DNA of 64,000 nucleotides from Monodelphis domestica (lineage: Eukaryota > Chordata > Mammalia > Didelphimorphia > Didelphidae). The first letter of the stretch is position 1. Each line of letters opens with the position of its first letter. Below the pieces are notes generated by a model, which worked only from the letters and a program-made list of their open reading frames with translations, was not told the origin of the DNA and searched no databases. Of the stretch, positions 9,801 through 22,029 are shown in pieces. The position numbers were made by a program, and so were the translations under genes. The stretch covers positions 170,288,388-170,352,387 of the forward strand of contig NC_077234.1 in the NCBI RefSeq assembly GCF_027887165.1, read 5' to 3'.

Positions 9801-11820
9801 AAAGTCTTCAGTCTATTATTATGCCTTTAGAGTTTAAATTTTATAATTGTTATCTTTTAAAGTTGTCATTTCTTGATTTTTCCCCCTCCTGCTTCTCTAT
9901 CCCTTCCCATCCTCATTTCTCAGGGACCCCCACACCACAGACCCAAGCTGGGGCACACAAAACGGGAGAGGTGCACAAATGCACATGTAACACCCAGAGG
10001 TGTATAGAGCATGTAACCCATCTGCTTTTTGTCTTAGACAGAAAACAACCCCTGTGCTCCCTTTGGTGTCCTTATTCTTCTCTGCTGTCTGCTGTCTCTT
10101 CTCTTTTATTTAGCCCCTCCTGAATCTCTAGCAAGGATATAGCCAATCAATACGTATTTATGCAGCCATTCAGCCCTGGAGTCAACCCAATATAGCTTCT
10201 AGTTCCTTTTCTTCCCCCTTTCCGTCCCTGGACTTATTGCCTTGTCTCTGCTGCTAAACTGATTTGTGAACCTGGATGTTTTGTTTCATTAGAGCAGAGC
10301 ACAGAGAAAACAGCAACATCACACGTATAGCTAGAAGCTATGGAACTCAGTTAGGGCAGTGAAACTATTTTTGATGTTGTGATGAAAGCACTGGGGACAC
10401 TGGGGAACAAGTACTTCTCTGGTTCTCTATTGCTGCTGATACCGTCACCACTGATGGATAGATACCCCTCCTGCCTCTTTTTCTCGCCTCTCTGCCTGCT
10501 CCAGGTTGATTCATTTAATTTAATTACACTCTCAGCCAGACTATTTAGAATACACAAATGCTTTTCTTCCTCTTTCCTATATTGGGGAAAACCTTATGGT
10601 TACATACTACTTAGAAATGTCACAAAAAATAGCAAAGGTCTGTAAAAAGCTATAACGGGGCTCTAATAATGCCAACTCCAGGACCTTCTAGTGTTTGCTA
10701 GTGGCTTAAAGAAGCTTTAGAGTCATCTTTAAAGCAGGTTGCTATGGGGCACGATCTTGACCCATGATTTCAGTGGCTTAAGGAAACTCTGCCTACCTAT
10801 AATGATTGGCACCTGCTCTGCAACTCACAGTCCTAAAGAATTTCCTGGATCAAAGGAAAGTGAGGAGCAGAACCCTATAGCCCATTTGTGTCAGAAGCTA
10901 AATTTGAATCCTGATCATCTTGACTCTGAAATGGATTCTCTGCCCACTACTTTAGAGATCCGTCTATTAGGAGATCATGAGGACAGTTAAAAGGACACGT
11001 ACGATGGGTGGGAATTTTTATCTGTAGGCACAGTGATCCTCAGGAAGGGTTATTGACACTGTTAGTGGGGAAGAGGAGAGAAGACCTGCATGAATTCTGA
11101 GATGAGGAAGAAGTAAGTGCAATTCATTTACTTTAACAGAGCTGGGACAAAGAGCTAAGGAACTTTTGCATGGAGAAATGAGTTTGAGAAGCTTCAAGTT
11201 TGCTTCAGCAGGGTGGATATTGTGAAACTTTGAAAGAGTTGATGATATGCTGATTAGCCTGAGCAATAATGTTGCCCTAAAGTGATGTGAAGAAACCTGA
11301 AGAACAATGGCTAAATATTGGCATAGCAGAGAGTGGAGAGAATAACAACAGAAGAAGACAAAACTTCAGAATATGACAGGTGATGATAGAGTAACAACTT
11401 ATAAGGTTCCTATGGAGCTGGGAGGTAATTGAGGTGGTGGACTATATTAAGGAGCTATAGCTTCGGATGGCATTGATGGTTCAATTCTTTCCCACAAAAG
11501 AGAATGAGTTTTCTAAATAATAACTTCCTAATGTGAATGTGTACCCATTGGTCTATGGTGGAAAGATGCAGTTGGATTGCTTGGTTTTGTGCTATCATTT
11601 ACTTTGCCATTCTGTCTTAATTAAGTAATATGCCACATGGTTTGTAATTTCTGTCTGTTCTCATTTAGAGGATGAACCAGATGAGTGTACAAGTCAAATA
11701 TTATTTTTTTTAAATCCAAGTAGCAGAAGTATTTCAGAATTATCTGAAAACTGATTAGATTAATAAGGAAATTGTAAGTAGATGGTATATTTATAGGGCA
11801 CAGACTTGCTCAGATTCAAT
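9801..11820. other. About 2 kb of unassigned sequence
   Basis: Largely repeat-free to my eye, with a C-rich patch near 9900-10010. Open frames of 82-109 codons (9794-10123, 10379-10645, 10739-10990, 11018-11266 minus) carry no recognisable domain, good start context or splice signals, and I do not call them genes. Confidence 0.4.
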
Positions 11821-12107
11821 ATATTTATTTCTTGAAGTCTATCTTCTTTCTCAAGTTCCATTCCACTTCACCTTCCAGGCCAGCTGGGTTCCATCTGTCT
11901 TGGTTCCTGTCTGCTAGGGTAACAAATACAACTGTTGGTCAGAGGGTATTGCTTTTTCTGCAGCTAATTCACTCCCTAACTTCCACAAAGAAATACTTTC
12001 AGTTCTCCTCCCTTAGGCTCCCAGTTATTTGTTCACATTTAATGTCTAGCTCTTCTGCTGCTTGCTTGGTTCAATCACTTCTCTTATCCTCTTCACTTCT
12101 TTTACCC

Positions 12108-12109
<2 letters not shown>

Positions 12110-12194
<85 letters not shown>
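12110..12194. repeat. (AT)n microsatellite
   Basis: About 42 uninterrupted AT units. The sequence 11820-12108 before it is C/T-rich and unassigned. Confidence 0.95.
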
Positions 12195-12197
<3 letters not shown>

Positions 12198-12361
12198 CCA
12201 AAGTCCACTCCCTGTGCCATAATATTAATCTGTTTCCATATTGTCTGTCTACAAGGCTATGTCCATTTAACACAAATTGAAAATTATAAAACAATTGCAC
12301 TTACATATAAGTTCTCTAACTTTAAACCAACAGGTAGATTATAAGATATAATAACATTATG

Positions 12362-12632
12362 GAAAGGGGCAACTAGATGGCAGAGGAGATAGAGTGCCAG
12401 GCCTTGGATTCAGGAAGATTCCTTTTCCTGAGTTCAAATCTGGCCTCAGACATACTATATAACCCTGTTTAACACTGTGCAAGTCACTCACCTCTGTTTG
12501 CCTCAGTTTTTTCATCTGTAACATGAGTTGGAGAAGGAAATGGCAAACCAGTCCTGTATCTTTGTATCTCATGAAATGAGGCCATGAAGACACAAACAAA
12601 GAGTGTCTGAATGACAACAATAAAAAAAAAAA
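12362..12632 (+). mobile_element. MAR1-type CORE-SINE
   Basis: Head 'GGGGCAACTAGATGGCAGAG', core 'GTGCAAGTCACTCACCTCTG' and 'CCTCAGTTTTTTCATCTGTA', tail 'GAGAAGGAAATGGCAAACCA', 'GAGTGTCTGAATGACAACAA', ending in an A-rich tail. Confidence 0.8.
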
Positions 12633-12667
12633 CACTACAACATAAGGTCTATCCTCTTCTTTCCTCT

Positions 12668-13380
12668 TGTGAAGATTAAAATTAACTCTCCCCTGATTGT
12701 GAAGATTAAAATTGTAACCCCTGCCTGTTTTTTAGATTTAATCACCAAAAATATAAATACCCTATTTAAAAGTTGAGTATGGAGATCTGCCCATTTTTAG
12801 ATATAATCACCAAAAGTGTAAACATCCCACTTAATCATTGAGTCAGAGGTCTATGATCCATGTGTGTAATAGTGAATGACTAATCAGAATTGCCGGACTG
12901 CCTTCTGGGCAGTCCTAGAGCAGAGCATCAACTGTGATTGATAGACATAAAATTAGGGGAAGACACAGGAAGTAATTCAAGAGAAAATGTCTTTAAAAGG
13001 GAGTGACAACATCCTGAAGGAATTCAATTCTTCATGCTTTCCAGTTGAGGCTGGTGAAGAGGGGCAGAAGGTTCTGCTGACTTGACATGAGACCCTGTTC
13101 CTTAGACTGACACATGGTGAGTGAAAAGCTGACTCTTAACTGCTGGATTTTTCTGAAGAGACTTCCCCAGGTCCTGAGCTACAAGGGCTGAGGCCTATCT
13201 GGTTGAGGACTAAACTCCCTTGCCTGGGTTGAACCAGGGGGCTGGAGATAATTTACTTAGTGCTTTAGGCTAGATATCTTACCTCATTCTCTCTCTGATT
13301 TCTTATTTCACTCTTTCTACAATTTGTAAATAAATTGTAAATAAATCTCTTTGGAATTAATTAAATTTGTGGAGACCACA
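12668..13380 (+). mobile_element. Solo LTR (family A, copy 1)
   Basis: A 713-bp block starting TGTGAAGATTAAAATT and ending GGAGACCACA (TG...CA), flanked by CTCT on both sides (12664-12667 and 13381-13384), the 4-bp duplication expected of an ERV1-like integration. U3 holds a 31-bp repeat at the start (TGTGAAGATTAAAATT twice) and a 66-bp direct repeat containing TTTAATCACCAAAA (12728 and 12794). A TATA-like TTTAAAAG lies at about 12992 and AATAAA signals at about 13329 and 13341. No internal proviral genes are present. Copies 2 to 4 lie at 23971, 38230 and 58461. Confidence 0.75.
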
Positions 13381-13389
13381 CTCTTAAAC

Positions 13390-13690
13390 AATCAAGTCCA
13401 ACCCTTTAAAAATAACCCCTTTCCCTCCTTAGAAAATATGCTCTCCCATTTCCACTGTTTGAAGGCCTACCTGTCTTTAAGGGTCTACTTTAATTCCAAC
13501 TCTTTCCTTAATCCCATGCTGGAAGTAACATCTACTTCAAGTTTCTCATAGCTTTATTTTTCTCTTTCCTATGTACTTATAATATTATATAACATAATAT
13601 TTGAATGTCTGTCTTTTCTACTTGTTTGTAAGCTCCTAGGATACAGACATTTTGATTTATTAAGCTTTATAACTCTGATCAAAGTAACAT
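13390..13690 (+). mobile_element. L2 LINE 3'-end remnant
   Basis: Diverged L2 order: 'CCTACCTGTCTTTAAGGGTC', 'TTTCCTTAATCCCATGCTGG', 'TACTTGTTTGTAAGCTCCTA'. Confidence 0.5.
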
Positions 13691-13919
13691 AGTGATTTAT
13701 TTATTTTATTTTTATTTTTGTTCTAGATTTGTGATTTTACAAGTGAAAAGAACTCCCACTCCCAGGGAAGAAGCTCTCTTTACCAATACATTTTATTCAA
13801 AACCCCTCAAAATCTGGCTTGAGTCTAAATTTGATTTTTTACACATTATTCCCTTGCAAGCACTTTCTGCTCAAAGCCAAATTGACTGGTTTGTCATTCC
13901 TTATACACAATCATAGCCA

Positions 13920-14010
13920 TAATAAATCTCTGAGGAAGGATTTGAACTCAGGCTTTCTGGACTCTAAAACTAGCACTTGTCCTCCATGATATCTGGTTAT
14001 GTCTAATATT
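13920..14010 (-). mobile_element. MIR/THER fragment
   Basis: 'GAAGGATTTGAACTCAGGCT' then 'TCTGGACTCTAAAACTAGCA' resembles the antisense tRNA-derived head of MIR-type SINEs. Confidence 0.4.
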
Positions 14011-14830
14011 CTATATCCCATGTCTGTCCTTTTGCATAAGTTTCCCTTCAGTCCATCAATAGATATTTATTAAGTCATTATTATGTGCCAAGCACTAATC
14101 TATATTGGGGATATAAAGAGGTAAAAAAGACTTCTTACCCAATCTGAAAGGAGGAGACAAGAAATAAATATATTCAGAAAAACTATATAGAGACGTAACA
14201 GGAAATAATTTAAAGAGGGAAAATCCTAGAATTAAGAGGATTAGGGAAGACTTTCTGTGGATGATAGAATTTTAGTTGGAATTTAAAGGAAGCCAATGAT
14301 GTGAATAGTTATAAATGAGAAGGGAGAGTATTCCAGCTATGGGGCAGCCAGATCAAATGTCTATAATTGAGAAATGGAGTGTCTTGTTTGTGGAACAGTC
14401 AGGAGCCCAGCGTCATTAGATTGATGAGTACGTTGTGTGGAGAAAGATAGAAGAAGACTGGTCATAAAGGGCTTCTCATACCAAAAGAGAACTTGTAATT
14501 CGTCCTGAAAGTGATAGGGAGCAAATGGAATTTATTGAGTATGTTTGGGTAGGTGGGTAACATAACCGTACATGTACTTTAGGAATCTTTCTTCAGTGGT
14601 TGAATGGATTAGAGCAGGGACGGGCTTGAGGCAGGCAGACCCAACAGCAGGCTATTGCAATAGTCCAGGTACAAAGTGATAAAGAGTCAGCACCAGAAGG
14701 GTAGCAAGGCCAAAGGAGAAAATGACACTGAGAGGCCTTGGCAATAGACTGGATAGGGGAGGTGTGGGGGTGATAGAGAGGATCACAGGATGAAAGTTCG
14801 AAGGGCTTGGACATTATTATAGTTAAAGAT

Positions 14831-15269
14831 ATCTCAAGAGACTGATTTGGGGCTAAGGATATATTTACATATATTGATTATATCAGTTTTATTAGTTAGA
14901 CTGGTGTCATAACTAATAACGTAATGTAGGTATCTCCTGACTAGGAACAACCTGAGCTGGGGCAGTCAATTTAATTAATAGATTTTTATAAGCTCACAAT
15001 TCAGCCCCTCTCTTGAACATTCCAAGACATGTTTAATTGGTAATAGGTATTTAAGAGGTGGTGTATCAACCTACCCATCCCTCTTCATCCCTCACAGATG
15101 GATGGGTCACATACACAGGAAAATAACCTTTCTCTCTTTTATTGACCAAATTCTGTTAGAAAAGAAAAAAAAAATCTACGAGACGCTTAAGGACAAAGAC
15201 AATGCAAAAAGCAGCAGACTGGATGGTATCTCTGATTTAGATTTCAGATACAGGAATACATGGGAATAG
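14831..15269. other. Unassigned insertion within L2
   Basis: This block separates two parts of the same L2, so it is probably an inserted element. I recognise no family and see no clear terminal repeats. Confidence 0.35.
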
Positions 15270-15475
15270 GAATCAATACAGTATATGAAAAAAATTCTCA
15301 CAAGGATGGTGCCACCTCCTACAGTTAATAGGGGATGTGGTGGTGAGAGGGGAGGATTTACAGGGAAACATAGAGTTCAGTTTTGGACATGTTAACTTTA
15401 AGATCTTTGGACATGCAGTTTGAGATGTCTGAAATTCAGTGTTGATGTAAGACCGGAGGTCAACAAAGTTTGAGG

Positions 15476-15655
15476 GCAGTGGATAGAGAGCCAGGCCTAG
15501 GGACATGAGGTTCTAGATTTAAATCTGGACTCAGAAACTTCTGAACTGTGTGACTCTGGGCAAGTCACTTAACCCTTGTTGCCTAGCCCTTACTGCTCTT
15601 CTGCCTTAGAACCAATACACAGTGTTGATTCTAAAGTGGAAGATAAAGGTTTCAA
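15476..15655 (+). mobile_element. SINE1-type tRNA SINE
   Basis: Nested in L2. 'GGCAGTGGATAGAGAGCCAG', 'CTGGGCAAGTCACTTAACCC', 'TTGCCTAGCCCTTACTGCTC', 'CAATACACAGTGTTGATTCT', then an A-rich tail (AAAATAAAATAAAATAG). The first bases of the usual head are missing. Confidence 0.85.
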
Positions 15656-16094
15656 AATAAAATAAAATAGATTGTTCTGAGATTCCACAGCATAGACATG
15701 ATAATTAAATCCTTGGGATTGAATAAGATAAACCAGGTAAAGTAATATATAGAGAGAAGAGGGATAGAGTGCACCAGCAAAGGAGACTACAAAGGACCAT
15801 TCTGATAAATTAAGACAACTGACCAGGAGAAAGTCATGTACTGAAAACCTGGAAAGAGACTATCAAGAAGGAGAGGTTGAAATCTTCTACTAGATGTCTT
15901 GATCAACTCCTGCTATTAATAGAAAGTATTCCAGGTTTCCATTCTTAGTTGTTGTTGTTTTTTTTCTATTCTGTATATTATATAGTGCTGGTCAAGCTGT
16001 TCTTTTTCACAGATATTCATTACAAATTTGGCCTCCTAAATTCTCTATGGCAAGGAAAAGAGAGAAAAGGTGTTATTTGTGGGTTAAAGGGTTT

Positions 16095-16225
16095 GAATAT
16101 GAGTATGATCTTCTACTTGTAATCTGTGTGACTTTGGGCAAGATATGGTACCTCTTTGGACTGCAGTTTTCTACTTTGCAAAATGTTAGAGTTGAACTAG
16201 AATCTTTGAAGCCTCTTCTGTGGTA
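16095..16225 (+). mobile_element. MIR-like SINE remnant
   Basis: 'GTGTGACTTTGGGCAAGATA' and 'GTTAGAGTTGAACTAGAATC' resemble the core and the marsupial-type 3' end (GGACTAGATGACCTC...). Confidence 0.45.
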
Positions 16226-16790
16226 GAGACATGAAGAGAGAGAGGTTTTGCAGGACAAGCCAAGGACAAGAACCAAGGCTGGGGACCTGCCTGCAAAATC
16301 AAGATGAAGGTTCCAAACAGAATGTTCCCAGAAGAGGCAGTTAAAGCTGGCTGAAGGAGCCTTGGGGGCCTGGCTTGGCTTTGGGCTCTGACAAAAAAAG
16401 GAACTGATTCTATCTCTCCCTGGGATTTTACTGACCAAGTGTTGGAGGAAAGCCATGGTTAAGGCTAGATTTTGTTGGTAGCTGGCTGAGGGGGAAGAAG
16501 CCCTGAATTGATCTTTTTAGCTTTTGTCCCAGGCTGAAGGACCCTTGAGGGGGGCTTCCGAAATTAGACCTAGAGACCATGATGGCTTTGTGTTAACTGT
16601 TATCCTCCATCTCTAACTGTTCCTCTGTCACAGTTTTGACTGTCCCAAACCCTCAAATTCTTATTATAAATTAGGGAAACCCTCATCCCTATTACCTTAG
16701 TTTCCCATCCTGTTGTTTCCCAATAAAACCTGGAAGGAAACAAAAATAACTTCATAGTCCACTCAGGGGGGAGGGGCAAAGCCACAAGCT
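16226..16790 (+). mobile_element. LTR-like block
   Basis: Relatively GC-rich, with 'GTTTCCCAATAAAACCTGGA' giving a polyadenylation signal at about 16720 and a preceding pattern typical of an R/U5 border. Ends were not resolved and no target duplication was found. The 127-codon minus frame at 16073-16456 is not supported as a gene. Confidence 0.4.
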
Positions 16791-17110
16791 TCAAGAAGAA
16801 ACTGGGAGGGAGAAGATGGAAGAAGGGAGGAGGGTAAGGAAGAGAATGGGATCTGGGAGTGAAGGGAGGTGGAGGTTAGGAAATAGATTCATCTACTAGT
16901 CATCAGTAGTGATCAGTAGGCAAACCCTAGAGCATTCCCCTGTGGCAGCATCCCTCTATTTGTGGCAGCATCTCTCAGCACCTCTCCATCTCTCCATCTC
17001 TGTAGCAAGTGTCCCATACTAGCAGCTCTCTCTAGTCTCAAGCCAGAGTACATCAGTTGCTGCAACAAGAAATAGAGTAACAATTCTATTTCACTTCCCA
17101 CTTTAAATAT
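16791..17110. other. Unassigned, purine-rich then mixed
   Basis: A GGGAGG/GAAGGGAGG-rich patch followed by sequence with two TGTGGCAGCATC repeats at about 16941 and 16961. It may belong to the LTR-like block before it. Confidence 0.3.
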
Positions 17111-17114
17111 GTGA

Positions 17115-17235
17115 CACTGTCATCCGTTACTGAGAATCAATCAAGGTCCTGCTGTATGAAGAAACTGTGCTAAGACCTGGGCACATAAAAATAAGTCACT
17201 ACTCTCAAGTAAAGTATATTAAATGTAATCCTTAT
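17115..17235 (-). mobile_element. L2 3'-end remnant
   Basis: 'GAAACTGTGCTAAGACCTGG' and 'GTCACTACTCTCAAGTAAAG' match the antisense L2 tail (CTGTGCTAAGCACTGGGGAT... CTCAAGGAGC). Confidence 0.45.
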
Positions 17236-17289
17236 GACTCTTTTCTGTCTGTAAGACATCTCTAATTTCTTTCATACTGTATTGGTTTA

Positions 17290-17530
17290 CGGACTATCTA
17301 GGGAAGCAGGGTACACACATAACACACTCATATATATGCCCACCTATATATGTATACACATATGCATGCAATTGAACATATAAAAACTTTTGTGCATATA
17401 TATATACATTGCTATCTGCATGTATAAAATGTATATATGTATATAGATATAGCATATACATAATTATGCATTTATACAAATATAAGATGTGTAATGTATT
17501 GTCAAAAATAATATATACATGAATGTCTTG
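17290..17530. repeat. Degenerate TA/CA-rich low-complexity tract
   Basis: Mixed TATATA, CACATA and TGTATA units. An 84-codon minus frame here is rich in Y, I and H purely from the repeat. Confidence 0.7.
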
Positions 17531-18314
17531 ACTGTAGCTTTCCCTCATTTAGGGACCTGTTTTAAATTTCAGCTACCATTTTGATCCAATCTAGCAAAGG
17601 GAGCTGACCCAGTATTTTTCAAAATTAATTTATGTTCAAAAAATGTTTAGGATGATCATCCTTGTGATTATATTTAGGAACATTTTTTTAAGTATCTAAA
17701 ATCAAAATATATACATGATCTGAATTCTGAAGTATTTAAAATATCAGTTTCTTGTTCCAAAATTTGTGATTCTGTTGATTACTTGAGATTAAAAAATGTC
17801 AAAAATAAATTCCCAAATGAAAGCTGTGTGAGGTTATTGGGGTGAGAGACTGTCACTCAGTGTCAGTGGTGATATTTTGGGCTTTGTTCCAACCAGATTG
17901 TAGGCATTTGGGAGATAATGACTCTGATTCTATATTTTCCCCAGATGTTCCTGCTACTGGGAACAGCTGCCATTGTAACAGTGGTAAACTCTATGCTTGG
18001 CAGAACTTGAGTCAGAATTTGGAAAATATACTTTTTTTTGGTGGGGGGAGGGACTGTAGGGAGTAGGTTTGTGTCTCCTTTTCAAAATGGCAAAGATGTA
18101 TTCTGATTTAAAGCATTAGACATCACAACATCTTTTGGTTGACAATTATAATTCCTATGAGAAATCTGAAAAAAATATGAAATGCTAACCATCTACCATT
18201 GTTTTTGTTTTCCTTTATTTTGTCTAAAAGAAAAATGCTTGCATTATTCATAGAAATCATCTCATATGCAATAAAATAGCATAGAAAAATGAAACTCCTT
18301 TGATTATGTTCAGT
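17531..18314. other. Unassigned non-coding stretch
   Basis: AT-rich; nothing recognised. Confidence 0.4.
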
Positions 18315-18485
18315 CAATAAGAATGTATTAGACACTTATATGCCAAGTACTAATCTAAACACTGAGGATATTTAAAAAAAAGTTAAATTGACCTCTGACA
18401 TTCTAATGAAGACAAGAAAAATCCATGTGCAAATGCACACACACATATAATATATAAAAATGCATACATTCATGTTATATATTAT

Positions 18486-18708
18486 TTGTTGTCTAGTCAT
18501 GTCCAACTCTTTGTGAACCTGCGTGGAGTTTTCTTGATAAAGGTAGTAGAGTGGTCTGCTGCTTCTTTCTCCAGTTGGTTAAGGGAAATATTAAATGGAT
18601 TACTCAGAGACCCATAGCTTTTGGGTATCTGAGCCCTGACTTAAAATCAACTATTCTTGATTTCAAACCCTTTGCTCTATCCACTGAGCCACCTAATTGC
18701 CTCCTACT
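18486..18708 (-). mobile_element. MAR1-type CORE-SINE, antisense
   Basis: 'TTGTCTAGTCATGTCCAACT', 'GGAGTTTTCTTGATAAAGGT', and the end 'TTGCTCTATCCACTGAGCCA', 'CCTAATTGCCTCC' are the reverse complement of the tail and head of MAR1. Confidence 0.8.
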
Positions 18709-18769
18709 TTATATTATACATGTGTATAAAACACATATTGTAAAGATAATTTTAGGGTTGTGACTTAAA

Positions 18770-19530
18770 AGTCTAAATTCATTGCTTGCCAGGGAAAAAT
18801 TCCAAATAAAATACCCAAGTCAGTCTGGAAATCTATGGTAATTTTAATTAACACAGAGGGAAGGATTTAAGGAGAAAGGGGGAAGAGGGTATAGGTTTTC
18901 TTCCACCTGGCTTGTGCCAGGGGGAGTTCAAGATTTCTGCCGCTAGGTTTCTGAAGGAGATTAGAGGCTTCTAATAGGATAAGTTTGGAAAGTAAAGGAG
19001 AAAAAACTCAGCCAGAAACTCACCACCGAACCGGACAATAGCTTATAGCCATGTCAAGATGCTGAAAGGCCCAGCACGCTGCCACCAGCCAAATCTCCGC
19101 AGCCAAAAGGTACGGGAGAAAGGAATTGAGCCAAATATATAGACCTTTTACTCTTGTGTCCCCTCCTCTAAATTTTCATGTCTACCAATCACATCAGAGT
19201 CTTTCCTTCAGGACTGCCTCTTCTTTAGTTCTCATCTTTTTTGATTAGATTATACCTTTTGAGTTACTTAACACTTTGTTAAGTTCACCTTTTGTTAGTT
19301 ACTTAACCTTTTTGTGATTAATTTAACCTTTATAGTTACTTAACACCTTTTTGTATTAAGATCTTAAAATAGACTTAGCTTAAAGTTCTAGATTCACTAT
19401 AAAGTGAGAACTAAGTACCTTCATTGTTCAATCAGGAGATTACAATTTTATCTTCACCATAAAGTAAGATCTAAGCAGAGTGGAGTAATTTAAAGTTCAT
19501 AATATGGAAACATGAATGCTAGATAGTTTT
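18770..19530 (-). mobile_element. LTR-like block, minus strand
   Basis: It interrupts the L2. On the minus strand there is a TATA-like TCTATATATTTGG (about 19135-19147) followed by a GC-richer stretch, as in an R region. Upstream (19255-19345) is an array of imperfect GTTACTTAACCTTTT units, as often seen in U3. Ends are not resolved. Confidence 0.5.
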
Positions 19531-20899
19531 GTAAGGGACTTCAATAGAAATTAAGATGGTTCAATCAAATCTTCACTTAGACTATGACATATGGCAAAAG
19601 ATTTTAAAGAAATGAGAGATTCCAAAGGGTAGATATGAAGAATGATAATATTCTAGGTATGGAGATAGACAAATGAAAGGCAAAGAACAGAGATGGAACG
19701 TAATGTATACAGTGAGTAGGTTCATATGGTTAGATCACAGATTACATGGAAGAGATTAATATACAAGAAAAATGAAAAATAATAAAGACACAAATTGTGT
19801 GAAGACTTAAATGTCAAGTGGAACTCTGGGAATTAATTTAGTTGGGGGAATAGGAGGCTTCACTCTGCAGTTGTATATTTTTATAAAATCACTTTGGCAG
19901 ATATGTAGAAGATTGCTTGAAATCATGAAAGGACTGAGGTAAGGAAAACATATGAGAGGTTATTGTAGTAGTGTGGGTAAGAAGTAATTAGGGCTTGAAT
20001 TAAGGGGTTGGTACTATGAGTGGAAGTGAAGTTAAGAATGGTAAAGATGTGGAAATAGAAATAATCTTTTTTAATAAAAATATTAAGGACAAAATTTGTC
20101 AAATGGTCAGATATATAGGATATGTGAGAATGAAGCATCAAGGATAAGATCAAGACTACATAATTTGAAATATGTCAGTCCTCAGTAGCAAATAGGTATG
20201 TTCTAAGGAACAATGGGTTTCATTGAAAAGAAAATGACTTCCATTTTGGATATATTGAATTTGGGGTGTCCATGTAATATCTAGTTTAATAATCCTATAG
20301 ACATTTTATTAAATGAGATTGCAATTCAGAAGAGAGAACAGGTTTGAATAGGTAGAAATCAGAGTTCTTTGGATATAGATAGCAATTGAATCCACAACAG
20401 CTGATGTAGTTACTGAAAGAATGTTGAGGGAAGAAAAAAAGATGAGGATACATCTATAACTGATGAATTTGACATGAGAACATCCAAAAGGAGATTGTGA
20501 GGTCCAACAGGTAATAGGAGAAGCCTAAGAAATTGGTGTCATGAAAATCAAGAGAAGGAAAAGTATCCAGGAATAGAAGGTTAATTGACAATGCCAAATG
20601 TGAAGAAGAAAGGTTCAGGATTGAGGAAAGGCCATTTTGTTTGGCAGTTAAGATATTTTTGGTAACCTTGGAAAATGCAATTTCACTTGAGTGATGAATC
20701 TGGAAGCCATATTTCAAAGGCATTAAAAATGTGAGATGAGAGGAACTGGAAGCTCTCTACTCTCCACATGCCATCTCCATTCCCAAATAGTTTAGCTGAT
20801 AAATGGAGGAGCACTATAGGATGATAGTAAGAGTTATGAAATCTAATGACTATTTTTTTATCAGTTTTTCAAAACTTTCCTATAGTCCAATCTTCCACA

Positions 20900-21200
20900 A
20901 TCAGACATCTCCCAAGGTTGTCTATACTACATTATTTTTTCACTCCTAAACCTTTTTCTTATATCCCTATACCTGAAATGCCCAGGACCATCTGCAACTA
21001 TTGAAATTTTATCAAATATTTAAGGCTAAAATAAACTGTCAATTACTCTCTTATTTTCATCCAGAGTTTATAAAGGCCCTCAGAACTCTAATATCTTTAT
21101 ATTTCTGCTTCTTATATACTAATTGCATCTTCTTATGTAATGTATTTAGTAGCAAATATAGCATTTATTTTATTAGTTTGAAAACTGGCAAAAGCTATCA
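20900..21200 (+). mobile_element. L2/L3-like LINE remnant
   Basis: 'CTGAAATGCCCAGGACCATC', 'TTGAAATTTTATCAAATATT', 'ATTTAAGGCTAAAATAAACT' resembles a sense LINE 3' part (usual 'TGGAATGCCC...', 'TTCAAGGCCCA...'). Strongly decayed. Confidence 0.35.
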
Positions 21201-22029
21201 TATTTAATATTTTATGCTCCTTTTCATCAAGTTCAATATTCTATACATATTAAGTTATTTGTAAATTTTTATTGCCATAAAATGTATAGAATATGATGAA
21301 TCATTTACAATGATACAAAAGAAGATCATTTAGGGAACTTGTAATTAAAAAAAAAAACCCTAACCTGGTCCTCTCTTAAGACCTGTGCTCCTCTTTTATA
21401 TACTGGGTCTGACTTATAAGGATGATCATTATCTTTGGTTCATTATTCCCTCACAGGGAGGTTCCTTCAGGAAATTTCCAAATATAGTAGTCCAATAGCT
21501 CATGTCTAAGTTTCCATAGATAACAGAAAAAAAGATATTCTCATTTCCTGTATAGGAACTCAACTTTTTGATTTTATTATCACTTATGAGATATTTTTTC
21601 ACCCTACAGAAAATTCAGAATAGACAAAGATTTATAGAGACCCATAAATTACATAGAAACACATGTAGACAACAGATAAGGTGTTCAAAGCATTCATAAA
21701 AACTCATGAGCAGATACAGAAAGCACATAGAGCACTCAGAGCATAAATACCTCCCACAAGGCAATCACATTTTGAGCATAATGAGAAAACCTGAATTGTC
21801 TTAAACACTAATCCTAAAATGGGACGTATCAAATATGGTAAGGCCTAGGTCCCTGACTTCCTCAATCTCACTGTTTCATCAGCTTCAAAGGTCACACTAA
21901 TGGCTTTCTATTTTCTCTGCTAATAACAGTTTAGGAAATTTTGTTCTCTTTCTAGAAGACTAGTTTTCAAACTTGAAGACACTTGTGGGGCAGATTATAA
22001 GGATAGTATTATGTAAGAAATGCCTTTTC
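21201..22029. other. Unassigned non-coding stretch
   Basis: AT-rich; no recognised repeat. Confidence 0.4.

Larger units (their letters stand above)
14045..15880 (-). mobile_element. Long L2 copy, minus strand, interrupted
   Basis: From the L2 3' end ('ATTAAGTCATTATTATGTGC', 'CAAGCACTAATCTATATTGG') the antisense runs into the reverse-transcriptase region ('GAGTGTCTTGTTTGTGGAAC', 'GCAGGCTATTGCAATAGTCC', 'AGTTCAGTTTTGGACATGTT'). The 73-codon and 77-codon minus frames at 14593-14814 and 15273-15506 are scraps of that reverse transcriptase. It is interrupted at 14831-15269 by unassigned sequence and at 15476-15655 by a SINE1. Confidence 0.75.
18315..20840 (-). mobile_element. Long L2 copy, minus strand, interrupted
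   Basis: The L2 3' end (18315-18425) and the reverse-transcriptase region (about 19650-20840) lie in the same orientation and order. Between them are a MAR1 (18486-18708) and an LTR-like block (18770-19530). Minus frames at 19923-20153 ('NPLIQALITS') and 20454-20723 ('SSEIAFSKVTKNILTAKQNG', 'LDTFPSLDFHDT') are recognisable L2 reverse-transcriptase scraps with many lesions. Confidence 0.75.

Noticed and set aside
12110..12194. Cruciform-forming (AT)n as a regulatory element
   Set aside because: Simple repeat of ordinary type; no supporting context.
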